Origin: Lytechinus variegatus
Lineage: Eukaryota; Echinodermata; Echinoidea; Temnopleuroida; Toxopneustidae
Direction of reading: 5' to 3'
DNA: 64,000 bases
Assembly: GCF_018143015.1 (NCBI RefSeq)
Contig: NC_054749.1
Location: 32,544,911-32,608,910 of the forward strand
A program made the position numbers and the translations under genes. Of this stretch, positions 22,838-51,011 are shown one piece after another. Numbering within the stretch: position 1 is the first letter of the stretch; each line of letters opens with the position of its first letter. The notes beneath the pieces were generated by a model that was not told where the DNA came from, searched no databases, and saw only the letters and a program-made list of their open reading frames with translations.

Positions 22838-24715
22838 CAGTCCGTATAAAAAAATGGGACAGTTTTGAAAAGTCTATAAAAATTTTGTTTCAGAATATTA
22901 TATCTATATTTTGATGTTAATAGATGCTCTGAGATCTTATCTTTGAAATGCAATTTTTAAAAAATAAATTTTGTTCATGCTTGAGCGAACATGGGACGTT
23001 TGTGTTGGGGGTTCAAAAAGAGGCTTGCGCCAAAATGGCAGAAATGAGAAATTTGATGATTAGACTTTGGTGTTAATCTGCAGAATTTCTTTTAATGTTT
23101 TCATTATCTTTGCCATAATTTTCGAATTCTGATGTCAAATTTCATTTATAAATTCACTTATTTACCTGAATAATTTTGTTTTTCATCTAAACTTCTTTTA
23201 CCTTTGAATTTTCCTTCACAAGTAAGAAAAAAAGACTTTCTGTCAACCCAAGTAAGAATATTTGCATTATTAATTGGGAGAATTTGTAATTATTCCAATC
23301 CTTGCATTATGTGAAACAAATTATGTTATCGTACCTATAAGACATGAATCCTATTTTCAAGGGGTTATTGAATCTTTCACCAATTTTAATTATGTTCTTG
23401 ACAGGACAAACAGGAAAGGATTCATGTCTTTCAATGGCAATGGCGTATTGTGCCAATTTTGAAGGAGCAAGATATGGCAAATCAGGTAAAATGTATTAAA
23501 AAGTTGTGAAGCAAGCAAGCAAAAATTTCCACATTTTTATTAATATATCAAATTTTGTGATCTTGACATATTCAGAAAATGATATATTTCACTTTCTATG
23601 TTTTCTGTTATTTTTCTTGGTCATGATTTTTTTTATTTAGGGGGGGGGGCACCCCGAGACCCCACCCATCAGTATGCCACTGTTCAAAGGCACCATAACC
23701 TTTGTTGCACACAATGAAAGGATTTGAAAAAAAAATATGCTCTCCCATACTTCGGTTAAAAAAAAATTGTTCTTGCCTAAAGAATGAATATTCAAAGCTA
23801 AAAGAGAACATATCAAAAGGAACAACAGAAATATTCAAGCAAATAAGCAGATTTGGAAATGAATTTTGACCTCATAATTCGAAAATTATGGCAAAGATTA
23901 TGAAAACTTTAAGAGGAAATCTGCTGATTAGCAAGAAGTCCGATCATCATATCAGGACAAACAGGAAAAGGATTCATGTCTTTCAATGGCAATGGCGTAT
24001 TGTGCCAATTTTGAAGGAGCAAGATATGGCAGATCAGGTAAAATGTATTAAAAAGTTGTGAAGCAAGCAAGCAAAAATTTCCACATTTTTATTAATATAT
24101 CAAATTTTGTGATCTTGACATATTCAGAAAATGATATATTTCACTTTCTATGTTTTCTGTTATTTTTCTTGGTCATGATTTTTTTTTATTTAGGGGGGGG
24201 GGGCACCCCGAGACCCCACCCATCAGTATGCCACTGTTCAAAGGCACCATAACCTTTGTTGCACACAATGAAAGGATTTGAACAAAATATGCTCTCCCAC
24301 ACTTCGGTTAAAAAAAAATTGTTCTTGCCTAAAGAATGAATATTCAAAGCTAAAAGAGAACATATCAAAAGGAACAACAGAAATATTCAAGCAAATAAGC
24401 AGATTTGGAAATGAATTTTGACCTCATAATTCGAAAATTATGGCAAAGATTATGAAAACTTTAAGAGGAAATCTGCTGATTAGCAAGAAGTCCGATCATC
24501 ATATCATTTTATGCCATTTTGGCACAAGCCTCCTTTTTAGCCCCAGACAAAAACATTCCGTTTTTCGCTCAAGCATTAACGAAACTCAATTATTTTAATG
24601 GCATTTAAAGGATAAGACCTCTGAGCACCTGTTGACACCAAAATACAGAGATCATAATTTGAAACAAAAAATTTCATAGGCTTTTCAAATCTGTCCCGTT
24701 TTTTTATATGCACTG
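22838..24715. mobile_element. Tc1/mariner-like long-arm TIR element, non-coding
   Basis: Ends CAGTCCGTATAAAAAAATGG and, inverted, CCGTTTTTTTATATGCACTG, each flanked by TA as expected for Tc1/mariner target duplication. The arms are long, roughly 330-400 bp each: for example GCCATAATTTTCGAATTCTG on the left matches CATAATTCGAAAATTATGGC on the right in inverse. There is no transposase. The middle contains a 554-bp tandem duplication. Very likely a non-autonomous, foldback-shaped derivative. Confidence 0.82.
23402..24508 (+). repeat. Tandem duplication, unit about 554 bp, two copies
   Basis: Copies 23402-23955 and 23956-24508 both begin with AGGACAAACAGGAAA and proceed through TTTCAATGGCAATGGCGTAT to TCCGATCATCATATCA. 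They are nearly identical, differing by a handful of substitutions and small indels (for example G-run length). The duplication is confined within the Tc1/mariner-like element and is recent. Confidence 0.9.
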
Positions 24716-27280
24716 TAGTTAACTCAATCAATGCTGGAGAACCCCAAGCAATATTCTAAGTTAATTGTATCCATATGTAATCTGTTTCAGCTATAAAAGG
24801 CAAAATGGAAATTTAAAGTACTGGTAATTAATATCATTGCATCAATATGTACTTGTAATTAATTTCAGCTATCGCATAGAATCCACATGCCCACAAAGGA
24901 AACTCTGAGGAACATATAATCTGATTTCAGTAATTAATATCATCTAATTCAACTTAGCATACTCCTTATCTGGACTAAAGATGGCACATGAACATCCATC
25001 CAACTAATATAATATGTCAATAAGGAAGACAACACAGTATTGCATAGAAAACAATGTAAATATACAATACATTTTTTGCCTCAGATTAAAGGCATACAAG
25101 AGACATCATGCAAGTCAGGTGGGGGGGGGGGGGGGCAGGGGACAACACAATAGACCCCGCCCCCGAACAATTGTTCGCTACTCAAATCTACGCTAAAGGA
25201 TAAAACAATTCTACATAGTTGTTATGTATATCATCTAGAGCTACACTGCTGAATGTAGAAAAATACCCTGTTAAAGTAGGTATACACCATTTTGACTACT
25301 GATACCTGAGATTAAACATGTCTGAAATCGCTGTATTGAATTATTTCAACAAGATTTTTAACATTTGTGCAAATACTTCTGTTATTTTAAGGTTCATTCA
25401 ATTCAATTCAAGATCAATAATACAATTCTAATCCTACTATTTTTTATGACAATGATGATTTGTGCAACCCTACCTTTACAAATGTATCAGTAAAATATAT
25501 CATTTATGAATTATACCTCACAATGGCTGTCATACAAAATCACTACGAGCATATGCATCTCTATTCTTCACCTCTCCTTACTTTTTATGTTACTACCCTT
25601 ATTCCTATACCCTTCAGTTCTTTCCCGATAGTATTCGTAATCCAATGATTTTGTCTATAATAACCCTTACTTATATTTTATTTATTGTAATATACAATTC
25701 CCTTATTCCTCTTTAACATTAATGTCACGTTGCTATTATTTGTAAAGATCTTAATGATAATAATAATAATGCTCAATTCTTGTATAGCGCATCACACATA
25801 GCATGTCCCTATGCTCTTATAGAAGAAATAGTGTAAGGTAAGAATAAAGTTTGATAACCCTTTGATATTCTCTAGTTTTAGACATCCATTTATAACTGAT
25901 TGTTGTTGTTTCACTAAATTTTCTATAATGCCATAATTATTTCATTGCTATCATTTCAGTGTTTTTTTATCAATGAATAAATCATACAATTAGTAATTTT
26001 ATAACTAGTAACTGTTCCCTTTTGATAGCTTAAATATTTCAGTTTAATTCATATTATCATTTAAGTAAAATATTTGTTTATTTATGTTACCAAGCAATGT
26101 TATCTTTGACTCAGATTTTGACTTTTCTTTCATGTATGATATGATGATTTACCTTGTTCTTTATGTTTTCATCAGGTCATTGATGAAAAACAGTTTTAAG
26201 CTGATCTTTTGTACCTGAATAAATATGTTCTAATATTCTTTTTGGGTCATTCAGATTCTTGTTATTTCATGAGTAGATCATTATTTAACCATGCAGCATT
26301 TAACATATAATACAAAGCATATTATCTTTCTGATACAGATTATTATGCATCAGCTACAAATTGCACTTCAAATTTGTATTGCTATTACAATGTACTTATC
26401 TAATATTTGACAAAAAAGGTGTACATTCTAATTCTAGTCACTAGTAGAGAGTGATATCCTCACAGTAACACTACCCATAACATTGTGCTCATTTTGTCCT
26501 AATAAATTCATCACCTAATAAACATAAATGAGTTGTATAAAATGGGCACATACCATCTGATATCACTTTCAATAATATGACATTAAGTTTAAAATCATTA
26601 ATATTATTCATCAGGGATGAACTCAAGTATAAGGTCTCATTTCCTTCTTAATTAGCTCATCCCCGCACACGTCTCTAATCATTTCATTCTGTTTTTGTTT
26701 GAATACATGTTATTTTGCAAATTGCATGATCTGCCTTTGTTTGCAAGTATGTGGGTTTTCTTGTAAAATACCTCTATTTTTTTAATAATTATTAGAGATA
26801 AATACAAAATAAACCTCCCTTCTTTATGAGATTAAAATCAGTGAAAAACGCACTAGCAATACATGATCCCGATTCCACACTTGTACGTATGATGTTCAGT
26901 ACATGCCACCTGATGCTCATTGGTATGATAAAAAGTTATGATACATATGAAATTCTAAACTTCATGTATTACAATATTCAATACTGTATGACAGCAGCTT
27001 TTATAATACTTTCCATATAAATTATGTATGGATGGAAAATTTAGCGATTTGAAAAGACTGGAATAAAATCCCTCATATAAGGATAGAAATTATGACTAGT
27101 GTAAGTCTTTCCTATCAGCTTCAAAGTTCCTCAGATGAAAGTTTGAATAAAAAGATGTGCAATATATATGTACATATAAGGAATAGTTTAAGGGATGAGG
27201 AAATAAAATACATTTTCAATTGCATATGATAAAAAGTTAAAAATTAAAATTTTCAATTATTCATGGATCACTTGAAAGAA
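24716..27280. other. Intergenic, AT-rich, no gene recognised
   Basis: AT-rich sequence including a poly-G run at about 25122-25136 and an ATAATAATAATAATG stretch near 25760 followed by CTTGTATAGCGCATCAC, a SINE-tail-like fragment. The right end probably includes the 3' untranslated region of PM20D2-like copy 2. Confidence 0.4.
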
Positions 27281-42918
<15,638 letters not shown>

Positions 42919-44989
42919 TTCTGCTTATTTCTATGTATAGAGAATAGGAAAAAAAATCCATTTTTCTAAAAGTCACTTCCACATATTTTTGAAGAAAGTT
43001 GTTCTTGACCACATAGGAGGCATTTAACATTATCAGTGTCGGTTGTTTTTATGCACACATACATGTACATATACTATACATACATATGCAGGAATCTCAC
43101 TTTCTGTGCAAGAAGTCAAATCAGAAAATACGTGTGTGTTGACTGATATTTTTTTATGCTCTCAATTGTGAGTCGATAAAAGAGAAGGGCCTTTTTCTTC
43201 TCAATTAGAGCCAAGGTAACAAAGCAAACTTAACTGTAAACCTCCTTTTTTTGTGTTCAAAGAAGCTATTCAGGCAAAGAGGGACTTCCAATAGCTTATA
43301 CTGGGTAGACAAAGGACATTTCTTTCAGAGAAAAGAGAAATCAAACTCTGTGAGCTTCACTATACATCGTGACCAAATCCCCATGAAAAAGCAACTTTGA
43401 ACTTCACAGAATCTACAATGTACCCAAGGGCTATAGGTGAAAAGCGTTCAGTAAAAGAATCAATCCTTTGAAATGATCTCTGGTACATATAGTCCATGTA
43501 CATATGATGTTTTCTGACCATATTGCGCCTTTGAGCTGTTATTGATAAACAATACATCTACTGCAGTTTCCAAAAAGTACATGTATGACTCTCTTGTGTG
43601 TCTCAATTTTAACCTTTCTGTACATGTACCAGTACCACTGTCCTTCTAAAGAACATCTGTTTAAACAGTGAGACAAAGGAACCGATCTTCCTTGTGGAAA
43701 TCATGGTATCTTATTCATCAAGTAAATACTGTGGGTAAAATTGCAGGTACATGTAGTCTTACTGAGGCTTTTGGACGTTGTATGATTCTTAAGGACTGGA
43801 CCCTTTCTTCTGCAGATTGGGAAAGGGCACTTTCCTGCACTTCTTTTGGGCAAATTGATTATTCCTTCATGGATCTGAATGTACATGTACATACACAGTG
43901 CCAACACACTGCTGGAGCAATTTGTATAAATGCAGCGGGTGGGAGATCGGATGATCAATACAACTGCCATGTAATTCAATCATCACTTTCTATAAAAGGA
44001 AATACAAAAAATCTCACCTCAAAATAGAACATCTTTGCAATAAATAGCTGATTTACAGCTCATGCTAACAATGAATACTAAAGTTGCAAGATATTCTTGA
44101 TGACTTGACAATGCCACAGTGATAATTATGCACTTGTGAGAACATTCAACTGCATACAAATCAGTTCATTTCATTTTCAAGTCCAACAAGTAGTTCTGCC
44201 CCATCCTTTTTTGTCCCCTTTTTATTCATCAGAGACTCAAAAAGTCAATAAGTGACCACCTTAGCCTGAAGGCCTTGGTACAAGATTTTGAAAATCTTTA
44301 GAGTCAGAATAGGATGTATGTACACTCCTAATATGTTTTAACATTTGTTTTCAAGTCTTTCTAATCACAATTACAAATGGCATTAAGTAATTTAACCTCC
44401 AAAAATGACGAGAAAAGCTTTGCTTTTGTGATGACCCTTGCAACTATCTAATTCATTGTGTAACAGAAAATACTGCTTAAATTTATTTATGTATGATATT
44501 CATATTGATAAACTTGATACACTTGAGAAAAAACTGGCAGCCGTGTGTTGCTGCCCTCTACATTCAGTGAGTTATGATTTCATTAAGGCTTTCTAATAGA
44601 ATTTTCGATATCCTGGCCAATCAATGCAAGCGACAAGTTCTGAATGCATGCACATCTATAGACAAGTGCAATGCAAAGGCACGAATCGCAATATATAGCG
44701 ACTGGTAAATATGTCTGTAAGGATGATGACGTCATCCAAGATGGCAACTTACGACGACCAACAAAAGGATCGAGGATGACTGTTTTGATCCTCATTTCAA
44801 AGGAATTATCGGTTACTGCAGTCCAAGGTACAATATTTCTAAATTTCATATACCCGGTACTTCCTCGTAAATTTGGAGCTAATTTCTTTTTCATGTGACA
44901 TTTTATACAAAAACAACGATCCGAAAATCGTGTTTCCGCTGAATGTTAAATCTAACGTTTACTATTACGTACAGGCCAACAACTCTTCA
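42919..44989. other. 5' flank of copy 2, no gene recognised
   Basis: The minus-strand acceptor at 42931-42932 starts this intron-like stretch. Nothing coding is recognised. The tract includes scattered TACATGTAC-type words. Confidence 0.35.
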
Positions 44990-46622
44990 GGGCCATTCCA
45001 CAGGTTGGTGGACATGAGCTTAAAAATTCAATTTCAGTATTTTCTTGATTTTTTTAATACTTTAAGTCCTTCATACATGATAGTTTCAGGAACAAGAAAT
45101 AAAAGTTTATTTTCATATGTATACTTTGGAAAAAAATGGTCAAAAGTTGTGTCTTCCATTGTGTACCAAAATACAAGAAAAATAGTGAAAAATGAAATAT
45201 GCCTTATTACCCCTTTGTTATTGTAACAACATACCACTTTATATATTTCTGAAGTTTAGAAGAGTCAAATTACTTAAAATACACAACCGCTTTTCAAGTA
45301 AATTTGTAGTACTCCTTCAAAAATGAATATTGCAACCTGCTCAGGTGATGTAACGTGAGTAACCGAAAAAACTGACTTTGTTTTCTGAGAGAAAAATTCT
45401 TCACAGTTAATTGGTGGGATTTTAAATTCTCTTCCTTCAAACAATCTTTGACACAGTGATGACTATCAAAATCATTAAAAAGTACAATTTTTTTATAAAA
45501 ATGATGAAGAAAAACTGTAACGTGAGTAACTTTGTAACGTGAGTAACCATCATGTAATGTGAGTAACCAGTAAAAATTATTCAGTTCGGTAACATTTTCT
45601 GTGGGATGTCAAGTTTTAAGTCTCATGGTGAGTTGTGAAGTTATTTTTGATTAATTAATTAAAAGCAAAATGAGGGTACATCTCTTTGATGCGACTCTTT
45701 GTTCATCAAAATATCAGTGGTCATACAATCACACAAAAAAATTGAATATTAGTAGAAGTATTCACAATGCGAGAGTGCATTAGTAAGACTTGGTTTTGAT
45801 TAACCAAACTTTAAAGAGTGTTCGAACAACACATTGAATGCCCTACCTGTAACCCTATCTAGGCCGGGGTATTTTGGGAGTTGATATGGCCCGGGGGGTG
45901 GGCTCCCAGGCCCCCCTTGAGATCTCGGCCATTGGCCGCACGATCACGCCGAAAATTTGTGTGCAGGTTGTCTTGGACATAATCTACAATACTATACAGT
46001 AATTTATTTCATGCAAATTGGTATTAAGCGATTATGCTAATTTATGCATAATTAGTAAGCGAAATCATACTTTTCCCTCCTACTCCCTAATAAAGCTCCA
46101 ATTGTTCCAATTTTTGGTATAAATCTCTTTTTGATGTTCCTAGCAATGAATTTTACTCACATTATTGAATTTTTAATGACATGTGTGTTGTTGACCATAC
46201 ATGGACAAAATGTAACGTGAGTAACCGTAACGTGAGTAACCATATTATCTGCACCCCAAGTAAAAACCATGTGTTCTTTATTTTTTTAATTATATACAAA
46301 TTTTGTCTCCCTAATAATATACTTCTTTGAAATGGATATAATCAACTTTCATAAAAGCCTTGTATGAGGAGACTTTTCACTTATGTCAACTTTTCATTTT
46401 ATGCATGTCCAAATCATGTAACGTGAGTAACCGACACATTCCAAAGATTTGCCAGGAGCATAATAGAATTTCCCAAGTTTTGTTTTTATACGAAGGATAG
46501 TCAGACTGTGTACTTTGTTGTGATAAGGAGATGTTTAGCTCCTATCAATATTAATTGAGTTACAGCTCCAAGTATGAGTCAAGGTGTCTCCAAATGTAAC
46601 GTGAGTAACCGTGGAATAGCCC
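44990..46622. mobile_element. TIR element with eight TGTAACGTGAGTAACC motifs
   Basis: Ends GGGCCATTCCAC and inverse GTGGAATAGCCC, flanked on both sides by TTCA (44986-44989 and 46623-46626), a plausible 4-bp target duplication. The interior carries eight same-direction copies of TGTAACGTGAGTAACC or close variants (near 45349, 45518, 45533, 45554, 46211, 46227, 46419, 46594). A B-type piggyBac-like MITE fragment lies inside. No transposase. Confidence 0.65.
45850..46155. mobile_element. PiggyBac-like MITE, copy D (truncated)
   Basis: Starts GTAACCCTATCTAGGCCGGG, the B-type terminus, and proceeds through TTGAGATCTCGGCC and AATTTATGCATAATTAGTAAG to CTCTTTTTGATGTTCCTAGC, where similarity to copy B stops. 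The right half is missing. It is inserted inside the 44990-46622 element. Confidence 0.75.
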
Positions 46623-47192
46623 TTCAGTCAATGTATAGGTGAGTTGATCCAACACAGTAAAAATTATCATTTAACGAATAATGAAATTTGAAACTTGATT
46701 AAAAATAATTATTATGATAATAATAATTATTCATAGTCACGTATTAGATTTTATTATTTGATAATTAATAATTTTAATCTATAGATTGTTCTTCAAAATG
46801 GTATTTTATAACATTGTTAATCAAAGGTATGTCATACATGTACATAGGCAGTTCAAGGGTCAAGCCTGATGTATTTGCGCTATTTACAAATGGATCAAGG
46901 GATCTACACAAGATCGGTCTGGTAAGAAACATCCATAAGCACTACATGTAGGTGTATGAAGGTGTATATATTAGTAAAATCACAAACATTTATATGATTT
47001 CTATCTTCAAAGATGGCTTTCCTAGGGAAATCCATCTTTGTTTACATGTGTCTCTTTTATGTATATGCCATAGCATATGGGAGGTGGTTCAAGGCTTCGT
47101 GATCAAATTTATCAAAATCATTTAAAAATATGATCACGGAGTCCTCTTGTCTTGGGTTAAGTCGGCATAAGCAGACTTGCTGTCACTCACAC

Positions 47193-47228
47193 ATTGTACG
47201 AGGTTAGTATGTACTTACCTCGTACAAT
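47193..47228. other. Perfect 12-bp hairpin
   Basis: ATTGTACGAGGT and ACCTCGTACAAT flank a 12-base loop. On the minus strand it also holds GAG/GTAAGT, a consensus splice donor, so it may overlap a non-coding exon border. Function unknown. Confidence 0.6.
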
Positions 47229-47410
47229 AGACCGTGTTTGACCCTGGATTTCGAAGTAGTCGGCAAACATCGCTTCCTTGCTGAAGTAATATTTGACGAA
47301 ACTCCTTCTCGCTACGCACCGGGGCTCTTGCCGGTAAGTAGCAATGGGGGCAACAAATAGGAAATTATTTCAAAATCATAATCATTAAAAAAAAGCAAAT
47401 TTCGCTTACC

Positions 47411-47500
47411 TCAGCCTCGAAAGTGACTTCGCTTGTCTCTTCCACGGAAATACAAGGAAGCCCGTTGGTGGCGCTAATAATTTCACAACCTTGATTCAGC
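47411..47500 (-). other. Candidate non-coding first exon of PM20D2-like copy 2
   Basis: A strong minus-strand donor, GAGGCTGAG/GTAAGCG, borders GC-richer sequence. The coding copy needs an upstream untranslated exon because an acceptor directly precedes its ATG. No ATG in a long frame is seen. This assignment is inference only. Confidence 0.3.
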
Positions 47501-48485
47501 TCCTCGGTAATTTTATAACTGTATCTAAATTCTTTGAATGCGCAATCCTTATAATTAATTTACTAATTATGGGCATCAATGAATGAAATACCTTCAAAAA
47601 CATAATTAAAGATTATAATTGGTGATGATAACACTTATTTGCAATGAATTTAAAAAGATGACTAATAAAAAAAATGAAAATAATATACGTGCCTGGAAAG
47701 AAACCAGCAGTACAAGCTTTAACGAACGTCAATAATACGTATACGGTATCCCAAAGTCTATACAATGAAAAGATTGGACACTTCACGGACTTCGCGTAAT
47801 GCCTTGCGTCGATTTGCGTGTAGAAGTAGTGTAGGTGCCTAGTCTTTCCCTTGTGTCTTTGATATGAATATAAATCGCGCGCCCTCTTTAGGCGAAAATT
47901 GATATCCGCGCTGAGCAGATTTCATCTCTGTAAAATCTTCACTAAAGATCAAGAAAATATACATGTTTTTTAAAAGAAACTTCAAGGAGAAGTCACGGAA
48001 GGATCTAAATGATTCGGTGTCATAGCAGAATGTGATATCTAAAATTTCAAGTCATATTTAATGTGGGCAAAGCCCAGCAAACTTTAACTGTGTCGTGTGT
48101 GTCGCATGCATACGACTGATATTCCTTCGCACGCGAGATGCTTGAACCCATGGGTGACTTGCTGTACTCCGCCTACTTTATTGATGTGTGTGAGATCACC
48201 AAGTAAGCAGGTAACTTGCTAGGTTTTTGAGTGAGTTTGGATTTGAAAGAGTCCAATGAGTTTATGTTGTGTCCATGTTCCAATCTTTGGTAGGCCTAGT
48301 TCGAGGGAAGAAGCTGTATTTACGAGCATCCCTTTATAAATTTATTTGACTAGCAGCCACAAGTCATGCAAGTAGCAGACGCTGGAGCTTGATACTATTT
48401 CCTCTAGTCTGCCGGGTGGTTTGCTGGATGAAGTTTTTTTGGGGGGTTGATGGCAACAAGACCTTTTATTATTTGGAACATTAGG

Positions 48486-48560
48486 CCCAGTCTACTGGTG
48501 AGCTCTTGCCCCGGGGACCTCGACACGTCTTCAGACAGTGCGTGTTCGGGCTGCCGCAGT
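48486..48560 (-). repeat. Inverted relative of the 17.7-kb repeat
   Basis: Contains TTGCCCCGGGGACCTCGACA, CGTCTTCAGACAGTGCGTGT and TCGGGCTGCCGCAGTAA, the inverse of 17693-17752 with about six differences. It is followed by a GC-rich patch up to 48645. Confidence 0.7.
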
Positions 48561-48921
48561 AAGGTAAGCTCCTGAGCGCCGGGCCGCTTCGCGGGGCCGG
48601 CGTTCCCTGGTAAAGGACACGTAACCCAGGCCCGGGAGCTCGCGCATACATGTAGCTGATAGTAAAAGCTCTGTCCAACATTTGCTTATAATTTATATTT
48701 GACTTACCTAGATCTATAACATTCACACTATTGCCCACTTGAACAAAATAATGATGTAATTCCAATTCCAATGATTTTCTAACACAAAGTAGAGGGCAGC
48801 TCAGGCTTCAAGTTGAGAACGTTCACAATTCTATCCCGAGTTTCTGTTTACGTTTATTCGAAGCGTACAAGTCATGATCAGCTGACTTGACATGTGACAA
48901 AGCAATGACTAAGATTGACAC

Positions 48922-49426
48922 TTAAAGGGGAAGTTCACCCTGAAGAAAACTTTGTTGTAAAAATAGCAGAAAAAATAGTAAAAAATATTGGTGAAGGTTT
49001 GAGGAAAATCCGTTAAAGAGTAAGAAAGTTATTAGAGTTCAAAATTTTGGATTTGTGACGTCATAAACGAGCAGCTGCCCCATGTGTTATGTAATATAAA
49101 ATGTATGAATTTCAAATTTGGTATGGTTCCTGATGACTTAATTTTGTTTTCTTTTCATGATCGGGTGTGAAACGATTTGTCTATTGATATACAAAAGTTA
49201 CAGTGAAAACCATTTTCAATTTTCTGAGAAAATGACATTTCATTGATTTTTTACCATTCGCTATGTAGGGATGCTGCTCGCATATGACGTCACAAATCGA
49301 ATAATTGAAATTCTAATAACTTTTTAATAATTTGATGAATTTTTCTCAAACCTTCGGCAATATTTTTTATTATTTTTTCTGCTATTTTTACAATAAACTT
49401 TTTGTCAGGGTGAACTTCCCCTTTAA
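48922..49426. mobile_element. TTAA-flanked MITE of 505 bp (AGGGGAAGTTCACCCTGA ends)
   Basis: Begins TTAAAGGGGAAGTTCACCCT and ends AGGGTGAACTTCCCCTTTAA. Inner arms also pair (GCAGAAAAAATAGTAAAAAA with TTTTTTATTATTTTTTCTGC; TTTGTGACGTCAT with ATGACGTCACAAA). TTAA target sites fit Kolobok or piggyBac superfamilies. Non-coding. Confidence 0.85.
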
Positions 49427-49491
49427 GTTCGAAAGTTCATATAACTATAAGTTCAAAAAGTTCAAAGATAAACTGTCATGAAATAGACATT

Positions 49492-50081
49492 TTAAAGGTA
49501 AAGTCCATCCAAGGAAAAAGCTGACTAAATAAATGGAGAAAATCAAACTAGCATAGTGCTGAAAATTTCATCAAAATCGGATGTAAAATAAGAAAGTTAT
49601 GACCTACCCCCGGGCATACCGGTTTTGACATTGATAGGCCCTATGCAAGTCAGTCATGCAAGATGTCCATCACTCAGTTTTGTTTTTTATTGTTTGAATT
49701 GTATACATCTCTATGTTTGAATAATACAATATTTCATTTTTTAAATAGATTTGACAATAAGGACCAACTTGACTGAACCATAATAAAACAATGCTAATTC
49801 CACGTGTTCAGGGAGGATTAATCGTTGTATCACTTGACTAAATGAGGAGAAAATTTGAATATTTCATATATACGCCTAATGAAAAAGGCCTACAAAAGAA
49901 ATAGTGAGAGGTTGATGTCATAGTCTCCTGATTTGTATATACCAGCCAGGATTAAGCGAAACTTTAAAATGTCATAACTTTCTTATTTTACATCCGATTT
50001 TGATGAAATTTTCAGATGCTTGTTGGATTTTTCTCTTTTTATCCAAATCAACTTTTTGTTGGGGTCGGACTTGTCCTTCAA
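49492..50081. mobile_element. Long-arm MITE, AAAGGTAAAGTCCATCC type
   Basis: Left arm AAATTTCATCAAAATCGGAT then GTAAAATAAGAAAGTTATGA; right arm is the inverse (TCATAACTTTCTTATTTTAC then ATCCGATTTTGATGAAATTT). Arms are about 120 bp. The left flank is TTAA, the right is decayed. Same family as 62778-63504. Confidence 0.82.
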
Positions 50082-50379
50082 GTAATTTGTTATAGAATTA
50101 ATAGTGAAGGTATACACAACTCACCAATCAAAATGCGAGCATGTAGTCCTAGTTGATAGTTTTTATACAATCTGACCTGAATGGGGATATTTTGAGAACT
50201 TTAAAGACAGGAAAAATATACCTGACAAACCAAATTTGCCAGCGCACAGCGAGGACAGAAATGTTCCGAGCTGAATTATGTTTGGCATGTTGACTTCAAA
50301 ATTTGATATTTTTAAGCTCATTTTTGAGCAAGATATGTAAATCACCTAAAAGACAAGCCCGAGCAAAATTTTTTGTATA

Positions 50380-50900
50380 GTGACATGATTTTTTTTATCT
50401 TCCAGCAAGCCCCCCCCCCCCCATCTTATGTTTCCACTTAATTCTCCCTATTCTTTTTTTTTCTTTCCTCATTTTTCTTTTTTTCTTGGCTCCCGGATAT
50501 AGGGTAGAGGGGGGGGGGGCATTGGCGGCGGAAGCCAAAAATTTTAGGAGGGGACAACCCACAAAAAAAATTTGACAAGCAAAAAAAAAAAAAAAAAGGT
50601 TCTCAATCTACAAATTTTAGGGGGGACGCGTAGGAAAATAAATTGACAAGCAAAAAAAAAAAAAAAAAAAAAAAAAAGGTCATCAACTACAAATTTAGGG
50701 GGGTCCGTCCCCCTCTCCTCAAATTTAGGGGGGGACACGTCCTCCCCGCTTCCGCCGCCTATGGGGGTACTGGGCCCTTCGGCCCCTGCCTATGCTAGTA
50801 GTAGCATGCCTCTTGCATGCAGTGGCGGCACCAGGCCGGGGGGCATTTATGTTAAGTTTCCCCGGGCCCGGTTGCCTCCCAAAAATTTTGAAGAAAAAAA
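50380..50900. repeat. Degenerate poly-G/poly-A repeat, GGCGGCGGAA phrase
   Basis: Poly-C, poly-G and two long A runs separate repeated phrases of the form TCAACTACAAATTTAGGGGG and GACAAGCAAAAAAA. The phrase TGGCGGCGGAAG occurs here and a similar one at 59753. Possibly decayed edges of a dispersed repeat. Confidence 0.45.
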
Positions 50901-51011
50901 TGCAAAGTAAATGCTGCCATAAACATCCTACACGAGCTTTGATTCCAAACACTGACCATTTTTAGTATTCATTTTTTAACATACATTTTCTCATATCCGG
51001 TCACTGTTATA

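Noticed and set aside
44873-45226. 117-residue open frame
   Set aside because: Crosses the terminus of the TIR element; no motif.
45349-46610. TGTAACGTGAGTAACC copies as a CRISPR array
   Set aside because: Spacing is irregular (15 bp to over 600 bp) and the copies lie inside a TIR element.
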